Assembly: GCA_963513935.1 (NCBI GenBank)
Contig: OY740767.1
Location: forward strand, 153,952,431 to 154,016,430
Reading direction: 5' to 3'
DNA length: 64,000 bases
Source of the DNA: Aphrophora alni
Lineage: Eukaryota; Arthropoda; Insecta; Hemiptera; Aphrophoridae
A program made the translations under genes and the position numbers. The notes below the pieces were generated by a model that was not told the origin of the DNA, made no database searches, and saw only the letters and a program-made list of their open reading frames with translations. Shown here in pieces: positions 47,421 to 61,345 of this stretch. Each line of letters opens with the position of its first letter. Position 1 is the stretch's first letter.

Positions 47421-48665
47421 TTGTGTTTAAAAAAAATCATAACTTTTGAAATTAATAAGATAGTGTATACTATTTTATATCAATATACCAAGATACAAAA
47501 CTTTACTATTTAAATATTCAAAATGGCGACCGTTGAAATGTTTTAAGTATAATATCTCAGACCATAAATATTACGAAATTTTTATACAAAATATTTACAT
47601 TTTTTAGTGTCAAACAAAATGGGTTTTAAAATGTTTCTGTACTACCTTGAAAAATAATAAAGTTATCGTTGAAAAACCTAAAACGAAAAACAAAAAATTA
47701 GCAATCGTCAAGACACAGACAAAACATTATTGTATGCCTAATAGTTATTTCTTATTATTTATTGTATTTGTACTTTATCACTAACTCGTGCGTCACAACA
47801 TACTCAAAAAGTAGACTTTAACTTGTTTAAAATTTTAAAATATTCTTTATTACAAACTTTTAATTACAACGATTGACAACTGTGGGCACGCATCAAAGAA
47901 ATAAAAATGTTACTGAAAAAAACGAATAAAACAGATATCACAGAATGCACTACATTTCCTGCATTAGTTTTGAGATATCTGGGGAAGAACGCAAACATTT
48001 GCGGTAAAAACCCTTTTATTGTGTTTGACATACAAAAACATTGTTAAATATGTAATGAAATACAAACAACTTTTAAACAAACGCTCTGTTTGTATATATA
48101 AATATTTTTTTACGAAGTTGAGGTCAATGGTAAATTCTCAATTTTATACTGACAACTATCGACTGACATTAAATTTTATACTGATGTTTATTTTAGGTTC
48201 GTTTATATTTGATTTTAAGAATCGGTGAGAGAGAAAGTTTGTGCAATATTTTAAACACAGTTTATTAGATATCAAAGTAACATCCTATAAAGTGTTCTTT
48301 TTTTAAAATTGAACATGTGTATTTAAAAATATAGGTTTATTGGATCCTTGTTAAAAGCTTTCATTGAGTTGCTGAATCCGCTGATCCTTTGCAATTAGCG
48401 CTCAATTATAAAATCCCGTAATTCGCCAAATCTCAATTCGTATCAGCATTTTTTATTCTGATTTTCACTACTTTTAAAAATAATATTAATAATTCACTTT
48501 GCATTCATTTTAATAAGTTTACATACATAATTAATTGTTAAAATTTGTTGATATTGTAGTGGGATTTATTGTGGTGTTTTTGTTTAAATGTATGTGCATG
48601 TGCTTGTGACAACGTACTGCCTAACGAATGGACCAATAGTAACAAAATTTGGTAAAACGTAATAT
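47421..48665. other. AT-rich sequence, no gene recognised
   Basis: Includes a second low-copy motif of the AAAATGGCGACCGTTG type at about 47520, often seen with family C. The stretch 48590-48670 (GTGACAACGTACTGCCTAAC, GAATGGACCAATAGTAACAA) reads like an element that hosts the 49-bp array, but I cannot assign it. No supported exon. Confidence 0.4.
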
Positions 48666-48671
48666 TAATCC

Positions 48672-50530
48672 CTTGGGACTTCATGTTTATGTGATGAGAC
48701 ATATTGAGTGATGAGACATACAACCTCCGATACACATATCGGAACTTCATGTTTATGTGAGGAGACATATCAACTTCCGATAGACATATCGGAACTTCAT
48801 GTTTATGTGATGACACATGAACCTCCGATACACATATCGGAACTTCATGTTTATGTGATGAGACATACAACCTCCGATAGACATATCGGAACTTCATGTT
48901 TATGTGATGACACATGAACCTCCGATACACATATCGGAACTTCATGTTTAAGTGATGTGACATACAACCTCCGTTAGACATATCGGAAATTCATGTTTAT
49001 GTGATGAGACATACAACTTCCGATAGATATATCGGAACTTCATGTTTAAGTGATGTGACATACAACCTCCGATAGACATATCGGAACTTCATGTTTAAGC
49101 GATGTGACATACAACCTCCGATACACATATCGGAACTTCATGTTTAAGTGATGTGACATACAACCTCCGTTAGACATATCGGAAATTCATGTTTATGTGA
49201 TGAGACATACAACTTCCGATAGATATATCGGAACTTCATGTTTAAGTGATGTGACATACAACCTCCGATAGACATATCGGAACTTCATGTTTAAGCGATG
49301 TGACATACAACCTCCGATAGACATATCGGAACTTCATGTTTAAGTGATGTGACATACAACCTCCGATAGACATATCGCAACTTCATGTTTATGTGATGAG
49401 ACATACAACTTCCGATAGACATATCGGAACTTCATGTTTAAGTGATGAGACATACAACCTCCGATAGATATATCGGAACTTCATGTTTAAGTGATGAGAC
49501 ATACAACCTCCGACAGATATATCGGAACTGCATGTTTAAGTGATGAGACATACAACTTCCGATAGACATATCGGAACTTCATGTTTATATGAGGAGACAT
49601 ATCAACTTCCGATAGACATATCGGAACTTCATGTTTATATGAGGAGACATACAACCTCCGATAGACATATCGGCACTTCATGTTTAAGTGATGTGACATA
49701 CAACCTCCGATAGACATATCGGAACTTCATGTTTATATGAGGAGACATACAACCTCCGATAGACATATCGGAACTTCATGTTTATATGAGGAGACATACA
49801 ACCTCCGATAGACATATCGGAACTTCATGTTTATATGAGGAGACATACAACCTCCGATAGACATATCGGCACTTCATGTTTAAGTGATGTGACATACAAC
49901 CTCCGATAGACATATCGGAACTTCATGTTTATATGAGGAGACATACAACCTCCGATAGACATATCGGAACTTCATGTTTATATGAGGAGACATACAACCT
50001 CCGATAGACATATCGGAACTTCATGTTTATATGAGGAGACATACAACCTCCGATAGACATATCGGCACTTCATGTTTAAGTGATGTGACATACAACCTCC
50101 GATAGACATATCGGAACTTCATGTTTATATGAGGAGACATACAACCTCCGATAGACATATCGGAACTTCATGTTTATATGAGGAGACATACAACCTCCGA
50201 TAGACATATCGGAACTTCATGTTTATATGAGGAGACATACAACCTCCGATAGACATATCGGAACTTCATGTTTATATGAGGAGACATACAACCTCCGATA
50301 GACATATCGGCACTTCATGTTTAAGTGATGTGACATACAACCTCCGATAGACATATCGGAACTTCATGTTTATATGAGGAGACATACAACCTCCGATAGA
50401 CATATCGGAACTTCATGTTTATATGAGGAGACATACAACCTCCGATAGACATATCGGAACTTCATGTTTATATGAGGAGACATACAACCTCCGATAGACA
50501 TATCGGAACTTCATGTTTATATGAGAAGAC
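48672..50530. repeat. 49-bp tandem satellite with palindromic core and higher-order periods
   Basis: About 38 units of 49 bp: CTCCGATAGACATATCGG, AACTTCATGTTTATATGAGG, AGACATACAA. The core CCGATA-GACA-TATCGG is a perfect 6-bp hairpin, kept in most units. The left half mixes TTAAGTGATGTG, TTATGTGATGAG and shorter units. From 49671 rightward a marked unit (CGGCACTTCATGTTTAAGTG) recurs at 49671, 49867, 50063 and 50308: 196, 196 and 245 bp, that is 4, 4 and 5 units. Because 49 is not a multiple of three, three units together give a 49-codon periodic frame, which explains the long minus-strand frame at 48538-48981. Confidence 0.97.
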
Positions 50531-53140
50531 ATCCGCGCGCACACAGATGGTCGGTTAACTCATACATTATGACGTTAACATAGAAGCTACTGGCTCCTTT
50601 ATTGACGCGCTGACAGCTATCGTGGAGCGTCTCTTTCGTTCCCGACATACAGTAGCTTTTACTTTCCTCTCATAAGGGGTTGAGGGGCATCACTGGATTT
50701 CTGTTGAGATGTTCTTTCCAAACCTACACGATTACTGTATTTCGACTGGGGTTTCCACGAGTATAAGCCGACATTGTATTGCAATTGTTAGTTTAATATA
50801 GATATATCAGTTTTGTGGACTCCTGAGTAAAAAAAAATGTCGTCTGGTAGCCGCTTCTCCGTCCAAACCCGTCGACTGATATTAATTAATTTTAGTTTGT
50901 TGGCAAATTGTGGTCACATCTAAGAACTTTTTCCGATACCGCAATTCAAAATTTCGGAGTAGCATCCATAAAAAAAAACTCCAAATTACGACTTTCATAT
51001 TTTGTTGATTTGTAACTTTTACAAGACCTAAAACAAAATTCATTCATCGCCATCTTTCTAAAAGTGTAGCTTCGTGGGTGATCATGTAAAATAACCATAA
51101 AATAGTCTATAATACGTAATTTTTCAAAGTCGACTACAAATTTTAATGAAACTTAAAGATTAATGACCCAAACCCGTGAGTAACACAACAAGTAAAATAA
51201 ATATTGCGATTCGTGAACAAAAGGGAAAAACAAAAATGAACTTTGGCCGACAACGTCGTTATAATCTTGATTTATTCGGAGGATTTGTTTAGGCTCAATA
51301 TTTTATCACAGTCCTGAAGGATAGTTTGGTTTCAGTTGTGAATACTTTGAATGGAGTCACAAGGAAACACTTGTTCAACAATTGTATTCTTCCTTTCTTT
51401 CCGGCAATATGTCAGAAGGTACTTCAACTTTTCCTTCTTACTTTTTTAATTTTCATCATTTTTCTAAGATGTATGTGTCTAGATTGGGATTCAACGTAGC
51501 CTGTCCCTCTCAATGGCTCAATAATGTAGTGAGCAGAAGTGTGACTTTCCCAAAGTACTCTAGCAGGATCTACATCTTCCTTGGGTTAGATCACTCTCTA
51601 TCAGGTCTCTCTTACCAAGGGAGATCTGATAGGATTACCTATCTCAACAAAGCTACACGATGAAAGGTGTAACAGCTGGTGTATCTCGTGATGCAGATGG
51701 GGAAACATTTTAAACACAAAACCAATGAATATTTTTTGAAACAAATATAGTAAATAAATATAACCACAATAAATGCAGTGTTAAGTGACTCTGTACTAAT
51801 TAACAACATTCTAAGTGATGCATTCAAGTGATACAATTCTCAATCATTATATACAATTATTTAAACATGTAAATATGTAAAAAGGTACTTTTTATGAAAT
51901 AACTATAAAATATATATTAATTTCAGAAAAAAAGTATATCTGCTATCCTAGAAGAATTTTTAGTCGTTAAATTTGCCATAAGTTTTCTAATAAATACTAA
52001 GGAAATAATTTCAATGGTTCTATTAGACTAAAATTTGAGTTGGAAATCAAAACAGTTTATTTTAGTCACAAATGTGTCACGTTTGAATTATCAACTCACG
52101 CGGGGTTTGAAACACGCAGGATCGGCCACAAGGATGCGCCACTGTTACTAGAATATTGCACCCCTAATATCAGGAGAGCAGAAATGTTAAGGAGGTAGAA
52201 TCATCCCCTAAATGTATCGGTATGCATCGACACAGAAAGCGAAATCGTAATGAAAAATTTCTCACATTTTTCACACAAAGTTTTATTTAAACGATTATTT
52301 TTGTGTTTATTCACTGATAATATTCAGTTAGTAACAATGAAAATATTTGTGAATTTCTATCGAAAAGGGAATAAAATAAAATATGAGATGTTTTAAAATA
52401 TTTCTTCTATTCTGAGTTCTCTGAAGAATGGCTTTTCAAGGAGAGGACCCGAAAGACATTTAAATACCTATATTTTAAAATTCCCATATTCAATTTATAA
52501 ATTACTTCATACAATATTAGTTAAATATTTAAACATAAAATTCACTGATGTTGTTTCTATAAGGCAAAGTTACGTTTTATATTACAACTATTTATAATAA
52601 GTCCCGATTTTTCAATAGTTTAATGACAAACTGACAAAGTGATTTTTTAATATACAAAGTGAGACTGACAAAAATTCTAATCATTTAAATCGAATGTAAA
52701 CTACTTTTCAGAATTATTTTGAAGAAACTGCAACATTCTACAACGATTCATAGTGAAAATAAATATTTTAAAACCAAACATGTATATTTTAACATTTATC
52801 AACCACAAAATAATAAGAAACATACAAATTTAAATTGAATTTTAATGAACAAATAATGTTGCTTTGTTATTTGGGGCAATTCAAGAATTATTGTTTGTTT
52901 TCTTAATTTTTGATTCTATGCGTATATTATTTATCATTTTCTTTTGTTATTTCAATCATAACTTGGTTCATAACGTTCGTACGGCGTGGAGGTAGTTTCG
53001 ACGTCATCTTTTTGAAACCACAACTCAATTAATTTTACAATAATTACATATGAAACATTTTGTATATCCTAAAGTCTTGTAATAAGGTGATGATTTTATG
53101 TTCAATTCTAACGCCGAATTTTAGGCGTCACACAAAATAA
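50531..53140. other. mostly AT-rich sequence, no gene recognised
   Basis: The first 150 bp after the satellite are richer in GC (GACGCGCTGACAGCTATCGT) and may be the other flank of the element hosting the array. A plus-strand frame at 51382-51663 (93 codons) covers the family B copy at 51535 and is probably not a gene. The rest has no recognisable exon. Confidence 0.45.
51535..51630 (+). repeat. dispersed repeat family B copy
   Basis: AAGTACTCTAGCAGGATCTA, TTCCTTGGGTTAGATCACTC, TCTATCAGGTCTCTC; the frame reads FLGLDHSLSGLS, matching LGLDPSLS at 6 kb and 25 kb. Confidence 0.55.
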
Positions 53141-53150
53141 ATTTGCAATT

Positions 53151-53640
53151 TTATTGTCTTTTAAATAGTGAATATGTAAACAAATTACTGTATTCGTAAC
53201 ATTCATAAGAATATTTAGAAATGGAAAAGTTTATAAACATTGTCTTAGCTACATTCAAAGAAAGCCTATTATAACTAAACCTTGGACTCAAAAAATACAG
53301 GTCTTGTTGAATTTTTATTTGCAACTGACTTTCTTCCGAATGTACATAGGCCAGAGCTGTATCATCAGCAAATGCTGTAATAATGCCATTGAATGGTCCT
53401 GAGAACAAGTCATTAATAAATATAAGAAATAATATCGGACCCAGTACCGAACCTTGAGGTACACCAAAATGTCAACGAACGCCATGTATTCTATGAGGAA
53501 CCGATTTTTACAAACTGCTTCCTATTTCCAAGGTAAGACCGAAACCAAGTCGAGTCCACCCTATTATTCCAGCTGATTCCAACTTTTTAATAGTTCCAAT
53601 TAAATAAATTATGACGTTATAATGTAAGCTCAGAATTAGT
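53151..53640 (-). mobile_element. Jockey-type LINE reverse transcriptase relic
   Basis: Minus strand, in order: KKLESAGIIG; after a shift VDSTWFRSYLGNRKQFVKIG; a stop; then, after another shift, GVPQGSVLGPILFLIFINDL, GIITAFADDTALAYV and FSYNRLSLNVAKTMFINF. These are the RT palm motifs VPQGS-LGP, the catalytic FADD box (at about 53365-53350) and the NxLxLNxxKT block. The copy has lost its frame at two places and stops at 53151. It lies directly beside a transposase relic on the same strand. Confidence 0.9.
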
Positions 53641-53659
53641 GTACTATGCCTACTCGTTC

Positions 53660-54360
53660 ATGGTGGCTACAACTAAAACTGGGGAGATCTCAATCTGTAA
53701 CTGTTTAGCCATATTAGCATAATGAGGTGGAGCTCCGTCATGTATCTAATCTCTAGGTGAGTAAGATAAGGAGACATATTGATATGTCTTCAGTCATTGT
53801 CTGACGGTATATCACATACGATAAAACACCATCCATGGTGACGGCAGCCCAAACAGTTATACCCCTCTTCGTATACGATATGTGGATTTTGTGTGTAATA
53901 ATAATTACAATTATGTCTGTTTGGTAAATTCCTTCGTACTACTCGAGATATTCGTCAAGGTTTTCAATTACCTCCGAACAAAATCCCACTCGTCTGTCTG
54001 TGTCACCTTCCACCACTCCGTGAACTAAATGTGTTTTATAAATAATATTATTTTCCTTGGCAAACCTTTAAACTGACGATTTTGATTATTCTAGTAGCTG
54101 ATGAAACTTTTCAAAGTGAATTAGAGATTTCAGTGAAGTAACACATGCAAGAAACTCTTCATTGTCTTTGTTAGAAAATGTATGGTATTTCTTTGAAACT
54201 GATTTAGTTTCTTGTAGTATAGTTTTCAATTTATGAATTAATTTTCACGATGGAGTAAACAGATTTGTGTAGGTCTTTTTTCAAAACACCTTATCGCTTC
54301 TCATATCCATTTTCAGAAGCAATAACCCAAGAATCACCTTTTGTTCAATTGAAAAATTTA
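53660..54360 (-). pseudogene. Tc1/mariner-type (DDE) transposase pseudogene
   Basis: Minus strand. Possible N-terminal FSIEQKVILGLLLLKMDM at about 54355. The middle is diverged. Then RRVGFCSEVIENLDEYLEYY, ITVWAAVTMDGVLSYVIYRQ and, after a frameshift and stop, HDGAPPHYANMAKQLQ (53746-53701), the block that carries the second catalytic Asp. This is the same broad family as the copy at 29.7-30.3 kb but a different lineage: there the DGAPPH block is missing, here the SDEATF block is unrecognisable. Clearly a pseudogene. Confidence 0.75.
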
Positions 54361-54369
54361 TTGTTTCGA

Positions 54370-55375
54370 GTTTAGATATCACACACACAATCTGATTGAA
54401 CACAACTACCAAATTGTTTTATTGTAGTGTGTTAACAAAACAACAGCTGATCGAGATTCAACAGATGGCAATGCACGTTTTAATTGTATTGTATTGTGGG
54501 AGGAAGTGGTTCTATCCAGAAGATTATTGTTCTTTTTGTTATTCCGCCATTTTGTTTTGACTGATCATTCAAAAATAAAACTCTCATCATTAGTTAAATT
54601 TAAAAAATTAAAATTTGTCTTTCTTCAAATGATAGTTTGTTGGACAATTTCTCTTCTATAACATCAGTTTATTTTTACATTTATTTTGATAAGTAAAGGT
54701 TTTAGGATAGATCAATTTGTTCTGATACTGATAGTTTATAAATCTTAAACAATAACCAGCTTACGAGTGTTGTGTTTTCGACGCGAGCAAAGTGATAGAC
54801 TCGAATTTTAAAACTCGGTAGCGTTCCGTCCTACGAATAATGAAGTACAAGTTTGTTTTTGTGTGATTCTGGACATGTTATGTCAAAAGATCACATTCCA
54901 CTAAACGAGTACTTTAGAGTTGAAGAACCCACCCTTAGGGTTACGATAGGGTAGCAGGTAGCAACCACCCCTATGGGATCAGTTTGAGGGCATATTTAAC
55001 AAAAGGTCAAGAGTTTCTGTTTCACAAAACAAACTTCACATTGGGCTACAACTAATGTTTTTTTATGCTGAATATACGTTAAATGGTTATTTCTATCAAC
55101 CAATCACAGTGATTTTAAAACATGATGAACAATGATTTATGTGATTTATTGTCATCAAGTGATTTCGTGCTTAATAGCCTATTCACACCCACGGAGTGAT
55201 ATAATATGTCGTTCAAGGTCGACGTTGAAGTTTTACAGATAAATATTTGTTTTTATTAATTGCAAATTTAAGTTATATTGAGTGTGAAAAACTTCAAATC
55301 CAACTACTTTTATGCGTGATAACATTTTCTCTACTATAATTCACTAGTTACAAAATATAATGTACAATAAATACA
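54370..55375. other. unassigned sequence before the CCTAA array
   Basis: AT-rich. GCGAGCAAAGTG...CTCGAATTTTAAAACTCGG near 54785 has some likeness to the arm of the 25.9-kb foldback. No coding region recognised. Confidence 0.4.
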
Positions 55376-55380
55376 AGAAG

Positions 55381-55932
55381 ACCTAACCTAACCTAACCTA
55401 ACCTAACCTAACCTAACCTAACCTAACCTGACCTGACCTAACCTAACCTAACCTAACCCACCCTAACCTAACCTAACCTAACCTAACCTAACCCACCCTA
55501 ACCTAATCTAACCTAACCTAACCTAACCTAACCCACCCTAACCTAACCTAACCTAACCTAACCTAACCTAACCTAACCTAACCTAACCTAACCTAACCTA
55601 ACCTAACCTAACCTAACCTAACCCAACCTAACCTAACCTAACCTAACCTAACCTAACCTAACCTAACCTAACCTAACCTAACCTAACCTAACCTAACCTA
55701 ACCTAACCTAACCTGACCTAACCTAACCTAACCTAACCTAACCCACCCTAACCTAACCTAACCTAACCTAACCTAACCTAACCTAACCTAACCTAACCCA
55801 ACCTAACCTAACCTGACCTAACCTAACCTAACTTAACCTAACCCACCCTAACCCACCCTAACCTAACCTAACCTAACCTAACCCACCCTAACCTAACCCA
55901 ACCTAACATAACCTAACCTAACCTAACCTAAC
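55381..55932 (-). repeat. interstitial telomere-type array (CCTAA on plus strand)
   Basis: 552 bp of CCTAA units, about 110 copies, with scattered variants CCCACCCTAA, CCTGA and CCCAA. The variant CCCACC recurs about ten times in a dispersed pattern. TTAGG reads on the minus strand, opposite to the array at 45.3-46.1 kb. Confidence 0.97.
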
Positions 55933-56215
55933 CATAAACACAATCTTCTAGATTTATCACTTGATAACGGAGTTGGTTCACACTCGTGAAACGTCATCAT
56001 GGCAAATGTACATTTCATTATTACTGGGTTTTTGTTCATATATCTCTGATGAAAGTTAAGTTGCTTTAGAAGGACCCTCCCCCTTATCAATTTTCGGTAA
56101 TTATTTATTTATTTTAAGATATATTATTATATTTAAACTACTAATTAGGTCGCAGTGCAGGAGGCGCTTTTAAAACACTCTCCCCAGTCTTAATAATAAT
56201 AATAATATTTAAACT
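55933..56215. other. short unassigned stretch
   Basis: Contains (AAT)n at about 56193-56208. Nothing else recognised. Confidence 0.4.
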
Positions 56216-56266
56216 AGGGGGCTGGCCCACTGGGGCCTGGGGCGCCCTACAACTCAGTTCTGACCT
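56216..56266. mobile_element. possible hAT terminal relic
   Basis: GGGGCCTGGGGCGCCCTACA, ACTCAGTTCTGACCTG resembles the right end of the hAT at 17831-19076 (GCCCAGGGGCGCTACAAGGG, TTAAAAACGGGCCTG), including the closing CCTG. No left end or target duplication found. Confidence 0.35.
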
Positions 56267-56689
56267 GGTAGGCCGGATATCATCGTACTTTGAAGATTAA
56301 TGCTTTATTAGGGCTTCTCAAATTTCATTTTCTTAAAAAAAAACTTTTACAAAAATCACTCAATAAACCACGCTTCGGTGTTATTTTTAATTTGTTAACT
56401 TTAAAACTCAGTACAAATTTGAAATTCCAACAATATTACAATAAGTTAGGATACATTCTGAAAATAATAATACCAAACAAACAACTACATGTAGATTTAA
56501 AAATTGTAATGGGTTTTATAAAAGTCACACAAAAACGACACATTTTTGTATATCTCTATATATATAAAGTAGATACTGTAGGTATAAGCTTTTCTTATTA
56601 AACGAAGGCCGAATATAATTGATATAGAATTTTTAACAAGACTGTCAAGATTCGTTTTCTTTTTTGTTTTTTTTCGTGTGTAAATTATT

Positions 56690-57215
56690 TAGGAGTTGTA
56701 ATTTTCTGCAACTTGGGATTTGGGATACTGGTTTGTATCAATAATACTCATATTTCACCAAAATGTAAATAAAATCGGTGAAACAAGTTGTAAGATACTA
56801 GGTCTCTTAAAGTAAGACGATATTTTTACATTTTCTGCACTAGTGTTTTGGGGAAAATGACGTACAAGACGTTTTGTTTGGTTTTAAAAAGGCTACATTT
56901 AAAGCAAAACTTAATGAAATTAGTTTGAGTTAATTTAAGAAAATCGTAAATATTCTGATACTTTCGTACCCCTAATAACCCCCAATGAATAGTTACCCAC
57001 AAATTTTCAGTTAACACAAATTTAAAAAAAAAACCGTTTAAGATATAACCAAAATATGTTCACATTTCATAAAAATTGCTCCCCTCGTTTGGACTGTAAA
57101 ACACCTGACAGACAGAATCCCAAATATTTTTTTTAGAGCTAAGCTAACTTCAAAACTCGATTTTTCTCCCATCATATAACTTTCTCTATACAATGTATAT
57201 GTGAGAAAGTCAAAT
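56690..57215. repeat. dispersed repeat family A copy, most complete
   Basis: Runs from TAATTTTCTGCAACTTGGG through CATATTTCACCAAAATGTAAA, CCCCTAATAACCCCCAATGA and ACCAAAATATGTTCACATTT to CTATACAATGTATATGTGAG, AAAGTCAAA. The final block matches 43500-43530. No terminal inverted repeat is obvious and there is no reading frame with a domain. Confidence 0.6.
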
Positions 57216-58028
57216 GAAATAACAGTTTTGTAGATTACACTTTGTTTAAATACAATAAAATCGAATTAAATATTCCCTTTCCTCCTAACCTTTCATTAAG
57301 GACTGAGATTAGTCGAGGGACTTACTTAATATTCAGAAAACTGTATGAATACAAATTAAAATTCAGAAAAGATCCAATCTTATGAAAGTTATTTTAACAT
57401 TCTAATGACTTACAAATCTACAGAAGAAATATACTTTTTTTAATTTAGTGTTTGGAAACACCTGCGTTCCGATATTACTTGAAATCTTTGTTTTCTCCAA
57501 TGAAGAAAAAAACTTCAGAGATATTGAAAGAGGGGAGAATGTGAGATAGATCGATCTATATTGTCAGTTAGGAATGAAACTAGGACCAAAGGGTCCTCTC
57601 CTCCCTTTGACGATAAAAGAGTGTCTATGATTTATTGAATCCTACCTATGCCTTAAAGTGAGGTTAAGACCCACTCGTCCTGTATAAAGAGTTAGTAAGG
57701 AGAGCTGCATGCTAGAACGATCATGGAGATGTGCGATTTTTATCTTAAGATCATTTTGCTACATATAAATGTGATACGATCTATGGCAGGCGATATTTTT
57801 TCGAGTATGTATCATTATGAGCTCTTTCAGTAAAGATGGTATATTCATGATGTATTTGAAAAACAGAAAGGAGAGAAAGGGGTATACAGTTCTGCATTAG
57901 TTGAAAGTGAACTATCTTAACACGATTTTATTTTAATGTTATTGAATGGGCCCTTAATGTTTCCATTTCTTCTTGCAACTCGTAACTATTTTGTTACAAA
58001 CTTGTTGAGCACTGTGGTGAAATTCACA

Positions 58029-58183
58029 ATAATAATTCGATTTTGCCCCTAACCACAATCAGAAACTTTATAAAACACAATTATCTGATTAATTGTTCTT
58101 TATTAATTATTTCCACTGGATCCGATAATTGTGTTTTATTGAGTTTCTAGTGATTGTGGTTAGGGGCAAATTCGAATTATTAT
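58029..58183. repeat. foldback element, ~60-bp inverted arms, ~35-bp spacer
   Basis: Arm 58029-58087 (ATAATAATTCGATTTTGCCC, CTAACCACAATCAGAAACTT, TATAAAACACAATTATC) pairs with 58123-58183 with only a 3-nt insertion (CTAG against C) and a few mismatches. The spacer is AT-rich. The high identity suggests a young hairpin element. Confidence 0.92.
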
Positions 58184-58489
58184 CGTAACTATTTCTCGAA
58201 AACCTGATTTTTCACTTGTGTTTTTTAATTCGAGAAAACTTAAATCTTCAGCATTACTTGTACCTCTCACCATAAGTGAAGAGATAGGCCCGAGTGTGTC
58301 GCTTATTACATGTATCTTAAGATTATCGCTACAACACGATTTAAACGCTCATCATCGATACCTATTTTAAAAGAGAATTATCACCTATCGCTTACTACCG
58401 ATAAGATATGTATCTTATCGCTCTAGTGTACAGCCGGCCAAAATGAATTACTACCTCCACTTTCACAGGGAAAACACCTCTTCTAATTA

Positions 58490-60010
<1,521 letters not shown>

Positions 60011-61140
60011 ACTCAATAACATAGAGTAGGGGGTGGGGAGAGACACAAAGTTTGTTATTCAAACTAAAAAAGATATACGTGTTCCACCCCCTCCCTGCTA
60101 ATTACACAAAGAGTAAAATGTTCTTGGAAGCACGTTCCATTATGCAAGCTAATATTGTCACATGTCTCAAGAAATGTTCCAACTTCTCGAGCTAATTTCC
60201 AAGATTGTATAATATTATAAGATATTTCCCCCTTCCTCCGCTACTTCATAGTAAAACCAGTAATTAGACAAGACTAGAGGCGGTTTAATGAACACGGAGG
60301 TAATAATGTCTCTAGAAATATGCCTTCATTTCGTGATATCCCAAACACACCAACTCCGGCATTGATTAAATCAATAATATAAAACCCAGTCGGCCATCTT
60401 GCTTTAGAGAAAACAATTGTCTTTGTTTGCTTTCTGAATGTAGAATGAACATTAAATACAATGTGTTTATTTCATTAGCCTGGTAGAGTCAATATTGTCT
60501 TTGAGCTCTTTCCACCCCCTCTCCTCCTACCCTACACTGTTTGTTTACTATTTTCCTACCCTGAGGTTGTTTATCTTATCCACGGCCAACATAATCCTAC
60601 AAGGGGTCTGTGTTTATTTAGTTGTACTACCCCTCCAGCAGCACCCCCTAGATGTTGTTGTGTTTATTTACGGGTTTTTTCCCTTATTGAAAACTATATA
60701 AAAGCACTGGAAGATGTTTACTTGTTAGTAGGAGACTAGAATGGTAAAGGTTGTATCTAGGGTGTTGTTGTAATGCCACCCTCTCTTTTATTTATGTTGT
60801 TGATATTTTTGTTTGTCTAGTAAACAAGGTAGAACGTTCTTTGATGTTTATGCCATAGTCAGAGCTTAGGAAAGTTCAGGAGGTAGAGAGTTTACTAGGG
60901 GTTGTTTCGTGAAATGCATAGAACGAATCATTTGATTCTGTTCATTCGGATCATATGACGTAAGCGCAACATTCACCCTCTCCCCAGTGGGCGGTACTAT
61001 TTCACGTTATTTTAAATTGTAATTGTATAGGGTGTTGTTAAATTATATTCCCAAACTTCAATGGATGGTTCCTTGGTTCAAAATAAAGAAAAAGATTCCT
61101 ATAAACATTCAAACAACATTAACCCTCAGAAACTCACTTC
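60011..61140. other. no gene recognised
   Basis: Less AT-biased than average. Several TGTTTAC/GTAAACA words and C-rich runs (60507-60640) recall family E flanks, but I cannot define a copy. No supported exon. Confidence 0.4.
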
Positions 61141-61149
61141 ACTTAGCAT

Positions 61150-61345
61150 TTCCGAGAGTACCTAGCTGGATCTATACTTTATTTAGATCCCTCTCTTTCA
61201 TCTTTTCTATCAAATCTCTCAAACAACTTTTATTCTTTCTCGACCTTGAAGTTATTAAAGTATTCGAGGTCTGGGGGTTGATTTCTTATTCTTTTCCTTT
61301 TTTTTATAAGGCGATGATGAATAAGAGGTTTTATATTTCAATATC
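61150..61345 (+). repeat. dispersed repeat family B copy, longest
   Basis: GAGAGTACCTAGCTGGATCT, TTAGATCCCTCTCTTTCATC, TTTTCTATCAAATCTCTCAA, CGACCTTGAAGTT, then a T run and TTATAAGGCGATGATGAATA. It links the upstream and downstream blocks that occur separately elsewhere. It lies inside a 115-codon frame (61023-61370) that I regard as incidental. Confidence 0.6.

Noticed and set aside
48538..48981. 147-codon minus-strand frame with a repetitive His/Tyr/Arg-rich peptide
   Set aside because: It follows the 49-bp satellite. Three units give a 49-codon period, and the frame opens and closes with random unit changes.
51382..51663. 93-codon plus-strand frame as a gene
   Set aside because: It covers a family B repeat, has no recognisable domain and no splice or promoter support.
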